The notes under the pieces were generated by a model, which was not told the origin of the DNA, made no database searches, and saw only the letters and a list, made by a program, of their open reading frames with translations. Source: an uncultured Clostridia bacterium (GTDB taxonomy: Bacteria > Bacillota > Clostridia > Peptostreptococcales > Anaerovoracaceae). From it: a stretch of DNA of 17,972 nucleotides. Positions 1-5,548 of the stretch are shown in pieces; position 1 is the first letter of the stretch; each line of letters opens with the position of its first letter. The position numbers were made by a program, and so were the translations under genes. The stretch spans positions 1 through 17,972 of the forward strand of contig CAMNJG010000008.1 of the NCBI GenBank assembly GCA_946541285.1, read 5' to 3'.

Positions 1-37
1 TTCCTGACCTGTATCGCAGGTAATCTGAGAATAAAAC

Positions 38-90
38 AGCCCCTGAGGTCTGTCAAGGAAAAAGTTTCCAGATCAGGCCGCGGGGGCTTT
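38..90. terminator. Probable bidirectional intrinsic terminator downstream of murC
   Basis: AGCCCC (38-43) pairs with GGGGCT (83-88). Inside it, CTGA and TCTG pair with CAGA and TCAG around a GG bulge, capped by GGAAA-AAG-TTTCC (57-69). On the minus strand the stem is followed by GTTTTATT, as expected for a terminator of murC, whose stop is at 132. On the plus strand it is followed by TTCTTT, so it could also end a gene arriving from the left of the window. The stem has bulges, so the strength is uncertain. Nothing else in bases 1-131 looks like a gene. Confidence 0.55.
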
Positions 91-131
91 CTTTGAATGG
101 GTTTACGATCTTTTTTATGTGAGTTTCGGGT

Positions 132-1523
132 TTATTCTTCCGGCTGCTTCATCAGCATGTCCGCGATTTTGTAAATGTCCCCGGCTCCCATGGTGATCAC
201 CGTGTCGCCCGGCATGGCATTGTCCGCGACGAACTGGGCGATGTCTTCCAGCGTATGGAAGTAGTAGGCCTGCTTGTCCGGATGCTCTTTGCGGATTTTC
301 CGGATCAGCTCGCGGGAACTGATTTTGTAAATGTTTTTCTCGCGCGCCGCGAAAATTTCCGCCATGCAGAGGACATCCGCGTCTCCAAAGGATTCCGCGA
401 ATTCATCAAACAGCGCCATGGTACGTGTGTAAGTGTGCGGCTGGAACAGACACCAGAGACGGTTATGCGGCATCTGCTGCGCGGCTTTCAGGGTCGCTTT
501 GATTTCGGTCGGATGGTGCGCGTAGTCGTCGATCAGGCGGACACCGTCTGCCGTTGTCCCGATGACATCGAAACGTCTCTGGGTGCCGTGGAACTGATCC
601 AGGACTTCAGTGATGACCGCCGGATCCACGTCCAGTGTGTGGCAGGTCGCGAAGGCCGCCAGCGCGTTGGCGATGTTGTGCTCGCCCGGCACGCTGAGAT
701 GCAGATGGGCCAGCTTTTTGCCGGCTTTCATGACATCGAACTCCGGATAACCGTTTTCATCAAAGTGGAGATCCGCCGCGGAATAGGTGCTGCCGGCGCT
801 GAATCCGAACGTGATGATCCGCTCCTGGTCCAGCTTCTGCAGGATACTGGCGACAAACGGATTGGCGTCGTAGGCGACGATATAGCCGCCCTCCGGCACC
901 AGACGGGCAAACTGGTCGAAGGACTGCACGATGTGGTCGATATCCTTGAAATAATCCAGGTGGTCCGAATCGATGTTGAGGATGATCTCGATTTTCGGAC
1001 GCAGGCTCAGGAAACTGTCCATATATTCACAGGCTTCTGTGACGAAATAACGGCTGTGGCCGATCTTGGCGTTGCCGTGGAATTCCGAAAGATTGCCGCC
1101 GATCAGGATGGTCGGGTCGGTACCGGCTTTTTCCAGGATGAGGGAGACCATCGAGGTGGTGGTGGTTTTGCCGTGTGTCCCGGAAATCGCGATACTGGTA
1201 CCATATTCACTCATGAGGGAGCCCAGGGCTTCCGCGCGGGTGACCACCGGGATGTTCTGTTCTTTCGCGGCGACGATTTCCGGATTTTCCGGAGAAACTG
1301 CGGCGGAATAGACAATCAGGTCCGCTCCTTCGATGTTTTCCGCGGCATGTCCCTGATAAACCCGGATGCCCTGATAAAGAAGGCGTTCCGTGACATCTGA
1401 TTTTTTCATATCGGAACCGGAGACCGTATATCCCTGGGAGTTGAGAATCTCCGCGATGGCGCTGACGCCGATGCCTCCAATGCCGATGCAGTGTATGTGT
1501 TTATATTGTGTTATGTCCAGCAT
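132..1523 (-). CDS. murC: UDP-N-acetylmuramate--L-alanine ligase (MurC)
   Basis: Cytoplasmic ATP-dependent ligase that adds L-alanine to UDP-MurNAc, the first amino acid of the peptidoglycan stem peptide. The 463-residue product has the Rossmann-type GIGGIG near residues 14-19, the Mur ligase ATP-binding loop GTHGKTTTT at about 115-123, and the late signatures DDYAHHPTE and FQPHTYTRT. Length is normal for the family. An ATG eight codons upstream (1547) is in frame, but I place the start at 1523 because AAGGAG sits six bases before that ATG and the protein then begins MLDITQYKHIH, close to the usual short lead-in to the nucleotide-binding motif. It is transcribed alone and diverges from glmU. 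A good promoter lies about 50 bases upstream and a probable terminator lies just past the stop. The identification is secure; only the start is a choice. Confidence 0.96.
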   Translation of the reverse strand: MLDITQYKHIHCIGIGGIGVSAIAEILNSQGYTVSGSDMKKSDVTERLLYQGIRVYQGHAAENIEGADLIVYSAAVSPENPEIVAAKEQNIPVVTRAEALGSLMSEYGTSIAISGTHGKTTTTSMVSLILEKAGTDPTILIGGNLSEFHGNAKIGHSRYFVTEACEYMDSFLSLRPKIEIILNIDSDHLDYFKDIDHIVQSFDQFARLVPEGGYIVAYDANPFVASILQKLDQERIITFGFSAGSTYSAADLHFDENGYPEFDVMKAGKKLAHLHLSVPGEHNIANALAAFATCHTLDVDPAVITEVLDQFHGTQRRFDVIGTTADGVRLIDDYAHHPTEIKATLKAAQQMPHNRLWCLFQPHTYTRTMALFDEFAESFGDADVLCMAEIFAAREKNIYKISSRELIRKIRKEHPDKQAYYFHTLEDIAQFVADNAMPGDTVITMGAGDIYKIADMLMKQPEE

Positions 1524-1573
1524 GATCTGCTCCTTAAGAAAAATCACAGTTATTGTTCTGATACCAATACAGT

Positions 1574-1602
1574 AATATACTCCACACGGGCGTGTTTGTA
1601 AA
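1574..1602 (-). promoter_or_regulatory. Sigma-A promoter for murC with a palindrome in its spacer
   Basis: Read on the minus strand: -35 TTTACA (1602-1597), a 17-base spacer, and -10 TATATT (1579-1574), each one mismatch from consensus. Transcription should begin near 1567, giving a 5' leader of about 44 bases before the murC ATG. The spacer holds an inverted repeat, ACACG-GG-CGTGT (1584-1595), lying under the polymerase footprint and therefore a possible operator; no regulator is identified. Confidence 0.7.
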
Positions 1603-1682
1603 CAAAAGGAATTCTGAAAATTCGCGGTTTTCGGAGAAGGCTGCCCGGGAATCGTTTCTTTGCGGGGAATCTATATTTTCCG

Positions 1683-1711
1683 TAGAAATGGAGCAGAGAA
1701 TCCTTTATAAT
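1683..1711 (+). promoter_or_regulatory. Sigma-A promoter for glmU
   Basis: A perfect -10 TATAAT (1706-1711) lies 17 bases after TAGAAA (1683-1688), a 4-of-6 match to the -35 consensus. Transcription should start near 1718, giving an unusually long leader of about 147 bases before the glmU ATG. It diverges from the murC promoter; the two -35 elements are about 80 bases apart. A TTGACA at 1713-1718 has no acceptable -10 at the right distance and is not used here. Confidence 0.65.
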
Positions 1712-1717
1712 ATTGAC

Positions 1718-1864
1718 AAACGGAAAACAGACGCGGCAGGCAACTGCCGTACGCGGCTCCCCGGAAACCGGTGGACAGCACAGACTGTGCGGATGGAGCA
1801 GCGGACATTCTGTAACCGTTAACTGATTATTATTACAATCCATAGATCAGGGAGTTTTTATTGT
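1718..1864 (+). promoter_or_regulatory. Structured 5' leader of glmU
   Basis: Predicted untranslated leader between the glmU promoter and its ATG. It contains a hairpin CGGCAG-GCAA-CTGCCG (1734-1749) closed by a GNRA-type tetraloop, a CCGG-AAA-CCGG repeat (1761-1771), and GCACA-GAC-TGTGC (1778-1790). The ribosome binding site AGGGAG (1849-1854) is ten bases before the ATG. The words GCACAGACTGT and CGGAAACCG also occur in the prs leader. I recognise no known riboswitch class. Together with the murC promoter side, this explains the 340-base gap between murC and glmU; I see no credible gene in it. Confidence 0.4.
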
Positions 1865-3286
1865 ATGGATGGGAAAACAGCCGTGATCCTGGCAGCAGGT
1901 GCCGGGACACGTATGAAATCAGACAGACCCAAGGTGCTCCACGAAGTAATGGGGCGATCGATGGTATCACACGTCATCTCTCAGGTCAGAAGAGCGGGCG
2001 CGGACAGTATTACAGCAGTCATTGGACACGGAGCGGATGTTGTCAGGAAAGCGCTGTCAGGTGAGAACGTCACTTTCGCGGTGCAGGAGGAACAGCTCGG
2101 GACGGGCCACGCTGTGATGCAGGCGCTTGACCGGATTCCTGGGACAGGTGACGTTTTTATTTTGTGTGGTGATACACCGCTGATTACCGCGGAGACGCTC
2201 ACGGCTTTCGCGGAGTATCATGCCGCGCAGGAAGCGGTGCTGACGGTGCTGACTGCGGAATATGAGGATCCGACGGGCTACGGCAGGATTCTGCGCGATC
2301 CGGACGGGGGGCTTCAGTGCATTGTGGAGCAGAAGGATGCCAGTGAGGAAGAGAAGCTTGTCAGGGAAGTCAATGCCGGGATGTACTGTGTGGACGCGGC
2401 GTTCCTGCGGGAAACCCTTCCGAAGATCACCAACGAAAACGCGCAGCATGAGTATTATCTGACGGATCTGGTGGAACTGGCTGTCTCCGCAGGGCAGAAA
2501 ACGGCAGCTTTCTGTGTGGACGACCCGGAAGAAATCATGGGGGTCAATAACCGGGTGCAGCTGGCGGCGGCGGCGAAAGTGATGCAGCGCCGGATCAATC
2601 ACGGGCATATGATGAATGGCGTGACGATCCTGGATCCGGAGCGGACCTATATCGAGGATGGTGTGCGGATCGGCCGGGATACGGAAATCTGGCCGGGAAC
2701 CGTGCTGCGGGGCGATACGGAGATTGGCAGCGGCGTCATGATCGGCACGGACTGTATCCTCGAAAATGCGGTAATTGCGGATGGCGCGGACGTACAGAAA
2801 TCCGTCATCCTGGACAGTTCTGTCGGGAAGGACAGCAGTGTGGGGCCGTTCGCGTATATCCGTCCGGGTACCTCGATTGGCCAGGAATGCAAGGTCGGTG
2901 ATTTTGTTGAATTCAAAAACGCGGATTTCGGCGATGGCTCCAAGGCATCGCATCTCGCGTATATCGGGGACGCGGATGTGGGAACGGACTGCAATATCGG
3001 CTGCGGCGTGATTTTCGCCAATTATGATGGCAAAAACAAGCACCGGACCGTGGTAGGAGACCGGGTGTTTGTCGGCAGCAATTCCAACCTGGTGGCTCCG
3101 GTCACGGTACATGATGACGCGTTTATCGCCGCGGGGACGACCGTTACCAAAGAGGCACCGTCGGGGTCGCTGATTGTCGGCAGGTCGCCGGATAAATCCC
3201 TGGAAGGCTGGGTAGAGCGCAAGGGTCTGATCCGCAGCAATCTTCACGGCAAAAAAACCGGTACAGAACCGGAAGAGCACGAATAA
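1865..3286 (+). CDS. glmU: Bifunctional UDP-GlcNAc pyrophosphorylase / glucosamine-1-phosphate N-acetyltransferase (GlmU)
   Basis: Performs the last two steps to UDP-GlcNAc: acetylation of glucosamine-1-P with acetyl-CoA, then uridylyl transfer from UTP. The product feeds peptidoglycan and teichoic acid synthesis in the cytoplasm. The N-terminal uridylyltransferase domain shows LAAGAGTRMKSDRPKVLH at about residues 9-26. The C-terminal half has the hexapeptide repeats of a left-handed beta helix, followed by SKASHLAYIGD (the family's acetyltransferase His motif) and NYDGKNKHRT. At 473 residues it is slightly longer than the usual 455-460; the excess is a polar, acidic tail ending EPEEHE. The ATG at 1865 follows AGGGAG by ten bases; a second ATG four bases later is out of frame. 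prs follows 151 bases on without a convincing terminator, so co-transcription is likely. Confidence 0.97.
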   Translation: MDGKTAVILAAGAGTRMKSDRPKVLHEVMGRSMVSHVISQVRRAGADSITAVIGHGADVVRKALSGENVTFAVQEEQLGTGHAVMQALDRIPGTGDVFILCGDTPLITAETLTAFAEYHAAQEAVLTVLTAEYEDPTGYGRILRDPDGGLQCIVEQKDASEEEKLVREVNAGMYCVDAAFLRETLPKITNENAQHEYYLTDLVELAVSAGQKTAAFCVDDPEEIMGVNNRVQLAAAAKVMQRRINHGHMMNGVTILDPERTYIEDGVRIGRDTEIWPGTVLRGDTEIGSGVMIGTDCILENAVIADGADVQKSVILDSSVGKDSSVGPFAYIRPGTSIGQECKVGDFVEFKNADFGDGSKASHLAYIGDADVGTDCNIGCGVIFANYDGKNKHRTVVGDRVFVGSNSNLVAPVTVHDDAFIAAGTTVTKEAPSGSLIVGRSPDKSLEGWVERKGLIRSNLHGKKTGTEPEEHE

Positions 3287-3437
3287 GGAACCTGGGATCT
3301 GTGCACAGACTGTAACGGCCTCTGGTACACAGATCCATACGCGTGAAATACGGAAACCGTGTATTTTACGGAGGTTCCGGACAGCTGTACCGTCCGGGAT
3401 ACCTGAGGGACGGACAGAGATCTGGAGGAACATATCA
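3287..3437 (+). promoter_or_regulatory. Structured glmU-prs spacer / prs leader with alternative hairpins
   Basis: Nearly all of this spacer can pair. It holds the 9-bp inverted repeat listed separately (3295-3336); ACGG-AAA-CCGT (3350-3360) followed by a short T-rich stretch; CCGGAC (3377-3382) pairing with GTCCGG (3392-3397); and CCGTCC (3390-3395) pairing with GGACGG (3408-3413). The last two hairpins share bases 3392-3395 and cannot both form, and the second ends eleven bases before the prs ribosome binding site GGAGGA (3424-3429). That layout would suit a translational switch or attenuator. No known riboswitch signature is recognised and I see no clear promoter, so transcription probably comes from glmU. 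Confidence 0.35.
3295..3336 (+). repeat. 42-nt inverted-repeat element, copy 1 (9-bp arms, 24-nt loop)
   Basis: GGATCTGTG (3295-3303) is the exact reverse complement of CACAGATCC (3328-3336), with 24 bases between. It begins eight bases after the glmU stop codon. A second element with the same arm and loop lengths lies after prs (4498-4539). The arms differ at one position only, and the pairing base changes with it (T-A here, A-T there). There is no T-tract, so it is not a simple terminator. It also contains the perfect palindrome TCTGTGCACAGA (3298-3309). Confidence 0.6.
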
Positions 3438-4409
3438 ATGAAAAACGGAGTATACAGTGAATATAAACTTTTTGCCGGGAATTCCAATCCTGTACTGGCG
3501 GAGGAAATCGCCAACATTATGGGACAGCCCCTGGGCAAATCGACAATTACCAAATTCAGCGACGGTGAAATTTCTGTCAGTATCTGGGAGAGCGTGAGAG
3601 GAGAGGATGTCTATATTATCCAGTCCACCTGCGCGCCGACCAACGACAATCTGATGGAACTGCTGATCATGATCGATGCCATGAAGAGAGCGTCCGCGTC
3701 CAGGATCAACGCGGTTATTCCATATTATGGTTACGCGCGGCAGGACCGGAAGGCCAAGCCAAGGGATCCGATCACAGCGAAGCTGACAGCCGATCTGCTG
3801 ATGGCAGCCGGTGTGGACCGGATCATCACTATGGACCTGCATGCGGCGCAGATTCAGGGATACTTTGATGTCCCGGTGGATCACCTGATCGGTTCCCCGA
3901 TCCTCGGCAAATATTTCAAGGATTGCATCAGCAGCCAGAAGATTCAGAATGACGTCGTCGTAGTATCGCCGGATCTGGGGAGTGTGACCAGGACCAGGGC
4001 TTTCGCGACGATCCTGGAGTGTCCGATCGCGATCGTAGACAAAAGAAGACCGAAGCCGAACGTATCGGAAATCATGAATATTATTGGTGATGTCAAGGAC
4101 AAAACGGCGATCCTGGTGGATGACATGGTCGATACGGCGGGAACCATTACCAACGCGGCGAACGCGCTGATCGGTCTGGGCGCGAAGGAAGTCTACGCCT
4201 GCGCGACCCATCCGGTGCTTTCCGGCCAGGCTTTTAAGCGGATCCAGGATTCCCATATCAAGGAAATGGTTCTGCTCAACACCATCCCGCTTCCGGAAAA
4301 GATGCCGTGTGACAAGATCAAGCTGCTCTCCGTCGCGCCGATGTTCGCGGAGGCCATGAGAAGAGTCTTCTCCAACGAGTCGTTCAGCACATTGTTTAAC
4401 AATCAGTAA
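3438..4409 (+). CDS. prs: Ribose-phosphate pyrophosphokinase (PRPP synthetase)
   Basis: Transfers pyrophosphate from ATP to ribose-5-phosphate to make PRPP, used for purine, pyrimidine, NAD, histidine and tryptophan synthesis. The 323-residue protein has the class I layout: FSDGEISV near 40-47, YYGYARQDRK at 96-105, the metal/ATP region TMDLHA near 131-136, DKRRPKPNVSEIMN at about 201-214, and the PRPP-binding loop VDDMVDTAGT at 227-236. Length matches bacterial enzymes (about 315-320). The ATG is placed by GGAGGA eight bases upstream. It lies between glmU and pth as in Bacillus, though the ctc (ribosomal protein L25) gene found next to it there is absent. Both flanks carry the paired 42-nt inverted repeats. 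Confidence 0.97.
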   Translation: MKNGVYSEYKLFAGNSNPVLAEEIANIMGQPLGKSTITKFSDGEISVSIWESVRGEDVYIIQSTCAPTNDNLMELLIMIDAMKRASASRINAVIPYYGYARQDRKAKPRDPITAKLTADLLMAAGVDRIITMDLHAAQIQGYFDVPVDHLIGSPILGKYFKDCISSQKIQNDVVVVSPDLGSVTRTRAFATILECPIAIVDKRRPKPNVSEIMNIIGDVKDKTAILVDDMVDTAGTITNAANALIGLGAKEVYACATHPVLSGQAFKRIQDSHIKEMVLLNTIPLPEKMPCDKIKLLSVAPMFAEAMRRVFSNESFSTLFNNQ

Positions 4410-4497
4410 AAACATCACTGTTCACAGTCTCTGAAAAGTGGGGGATGTCCTGTGCGGCGCCTGTCCATATCCGCAGGCTGTGAGGAGTTCATAACAG

Positions 4498-4539
4498 GGA
4501 ACTGTGCGCGAACGGGAAAGGTGATTTGCCCACAGTTCC
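4498..4539 (+). repeat. 42-nt inverted-repeat element, copy 2 (9-bp arms, 24-nt loop)
   Basis: GGAACTGTG (4498-4506) pairs perfectly with CACAGTTCC (4531-4539) across 24 bases; a G-T pair (4497-4540) can extend it. Arm length, loop length and the G before the left arm match copy 1 at 3295-3336. The single arm difference is compensated on the other side. By eye, 11 of 24 loop positions agree, mainly in the first 15. It lies 88 bases after the prs stop, unlike copy 1, which touches the glmU stop, so it is not a fixed 3'-end feature. Confidence 0.6.
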
Positions 4540-4657
4540 TGATATCACACAGAACAGAGCCAGCCGGGGATTTCAGATCCGCGGCTTATCTGTCGTTACA
4601 GATCTGCAGGATGGCCTGCGCTCTCCGGAAACGGACGGATTCCAGAGCACAGGCATC

Positions 4658-4687
4658 AAACCGTGTCTGCCCGCATGGTTTCTTTTC
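4658..4687 (+). terminator. Intrinsic terminator between prs and pth
   Basis: AAACCGTG (4658-4665) pairs with CATGGTTT (4674-4681) over eight base pairs, including one G-T pair, with an eight-base loop. The last pairing T begins the T-rich tail TCTTTTC (4681-4687). The stem is moderate rather than GC-rich. It most likely ends the glmU-prs transcript or the structured RNA before it, which implies that pth-mfd has its own promoter in the next 160 bases. Confidence 0.5.
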
Positions 4688-4704
4688 ATTAAAAAATATA
4701 CGGA

Positions 4705-4733
4705 ATGCAGGCATATACTTCGACAGCCTGCAT
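4705..4733 (+). promoter_or_regulatory. Possible pth-mfd promoter framed by an 8-bp inverted repeat
   Basis: TATACT (4714-4719) is a good -10 hexamer placed just after the terminator, but the expected -35 position holds only an A-run (4691-4696). The -10 lies inside the 13-base loop of a perfect inverted repeat, ATGCAGGC (4705-4712) and GCCTGCAT (4726-4733). A protein bound to both arms would block this promoter; equally, the repeat could be an RNA hairpin from an upstream start. The remaining 116 bases to the pth start hold a short palindrome, CTGTT-T-AACAG (4766-4776), and nothing else I recognise. Confidence 0.35.
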
Positions 4734-4849
4734 CTTTAAGTTCAATGGGGACTTGATAGCAGACACTGTTTAACAGGCAGACCGGTGACCTGACGGGCAG
4801 ATCGATGAGGGGTCATTGCAGGAAGCGTAGTGGAAAGGAAAACAGAAAT

Positions 4850-5548
4850 TTGAAAATCATTGCCGGCCTGGGAAATCCGGGCAGAGAGTATGAAAATACA
4901 AAGCATAATGTCGGCTTTATGACGCTGGATATCCTGGCGGACAAGCTGGGCATCGAGATCCGGAAGCTCAGGTTCAAAGCGCTGATCGGGGAAGGCCGGA
5001 TCGGGACAGAAAAGGTGATCCTGGTCAAGCCCCAGACGTATATGAACCTGAGCGGGGAAAGCCTGCGGGAGATTGTCAGTTTCTATAAAATCGAGATGGA
5101 GGATCTCATCGTTATTTACGACGATATCGATATTCCTGTGGGGACACTGCGCATCCGCTCCAGAGGAAGCGCGGGGACGCATAATGGGATGCGTTCTGTG
5201 GTATATCAGCTGCAGGATGACGGCTTCCCGCGGATCCGGGTAGGCATCGGCGGTGAAAAAGGCGGCAGGGATCTGGTACATTATGTCATCAGCGGATTTA
5301 CCGGCGATGACCGGGACAAAATGCGTGAAGCGATCCTGAAAGCGGCCGACGCGGCGGAATGTATCGTGACGGACGGGATCTCCACGGCCATGAACCGCTA
5401 CAATACGAAAAAGAAGAAAAAGCCGAAAAAAGAGGCAAAAGAAACCGGAGAGGAAGCGTCTGAAAACGTACTGCCTTCGCCAGAGGTGGCATCCGGAGAA
5501 GCTGGTACAGAGCAGGAGAAAGGGAATACAGCATGTACAGTGGAATAG
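4850..5548 (+). CDS. pth: Peptidyl-tRNA hydrolase (Pth), with a charged C-terminal tail
   Basis: Hydrolyses peptidyl-tRNA released from stalled ribosomes, recycling tRNA in the cytoplasm. Family motifs are all present: GLGNPGREYENTKHNVGF with the catalytic His at residue 19, KPQTYMNLSGES (60-71), YDDIDIPVG (90-98) and GSAGTHNGMRS (106-116). I choose the TTG at 4850: it gives the canonical MKIIAGLGNPG and follows AAAGGA by ten bases. The in-frame ATG at 4805 would add 15 residues the family lacks and has no convincing ribosome binding site. The 232-residue product exceeds the usual 185-195 because of a tail from about residue 186 that is Lys-rich and then acidic (KKKKKPKK, then GEEASENV). The end overlaps mfd by 16 bases, so the two are probably translated from one message. 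Confidence 0.93.
   Translation: MKIIAGLGNPGREYENTKHNVGFMTLDILADKLGIEIRKLRFKALIGEGRIGTEKVILVKPQTYMNLSGESLREIVSFYKIEMEDLIVIYDDIDIPVGTLRIRSRGSAGTHNGMRSVVYQLQDDGFPRIRVGIGGEKGGRDLVHYVISGFTGDDRDKMREAILKAADAAECIVTDGISTAMNRYNTKKKKKPKKEAKETGEEASENVLPSPEVASGEAGTEQEKGNTACTVE

Larger units (their letters stand above)
4410..4690 (+). ncRNA. Candidate structured RNA / long prs 3' region ending in a terminator
   Basis: This non-coding stretch folds almost continuously. In order: palindrome ACTGT-TC-ACAGT (4417-4428); a bulged 7-bp stem 4449-4457 with 4471-4477; the 9-bp inverted repeat 4498-4539; GCCG and GGAT pairing with ATCC and CGGC across one G-G mismatch (4563-4585); ATCTGT-CGTT-ACAGAT (4588-4603); GCAGG-ATGG-CCTGC (4606-4619); CTC and GGAA pairing with TTCC and GAG across one mismatch (4623-4647); and the terminator hairpin (4658-4681). 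It could be a processed 3' UTR, a small RNA, or an unrecognised cis-regulator. I find no clear promoter at its left end and no match to 6S, SRP, RNase P, tmRNA or a known riboswitch. Two reading frames of 76 and 95 codons cross it but look spurious. Confidence 0.3.

Noticed and set aside
1713..1718. Consensus -35 TTGACA
   Set aside because: No -10-like hexamer lies 16-18 bases downstream. It falls instead at the predicted start of transcription from the TATAAT at 1706.
1592..1822. 76-codon frame in the murC-glmU gap
   Set aside because: It spans both divergent promoters, has no ribosome binding site and resembles no protein.
4480..4575. Cobalamin riboswitch-like words (GGGAA, AAAGGTG, AGCCAG)
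   Set aside because: The B12 box continues with GGAGACC-type sequence, which is missing after AGCCAG, and pth is not a cobalamin-linked gene.
4452..4756. 95- and 76-codon frames in the prs-pth gap
   Set aside because: They run through seven hairpins and a terminator, have random-looking composition, and lack a typical AGGAGG site. The G-run before the GTG at 4452 is the only hint.
4805..4807. ATG as the start of pth
   Set aside because: It would add 15 residues absent from the family and has no ribosome binding site; the TTG at 4850 has both signals.
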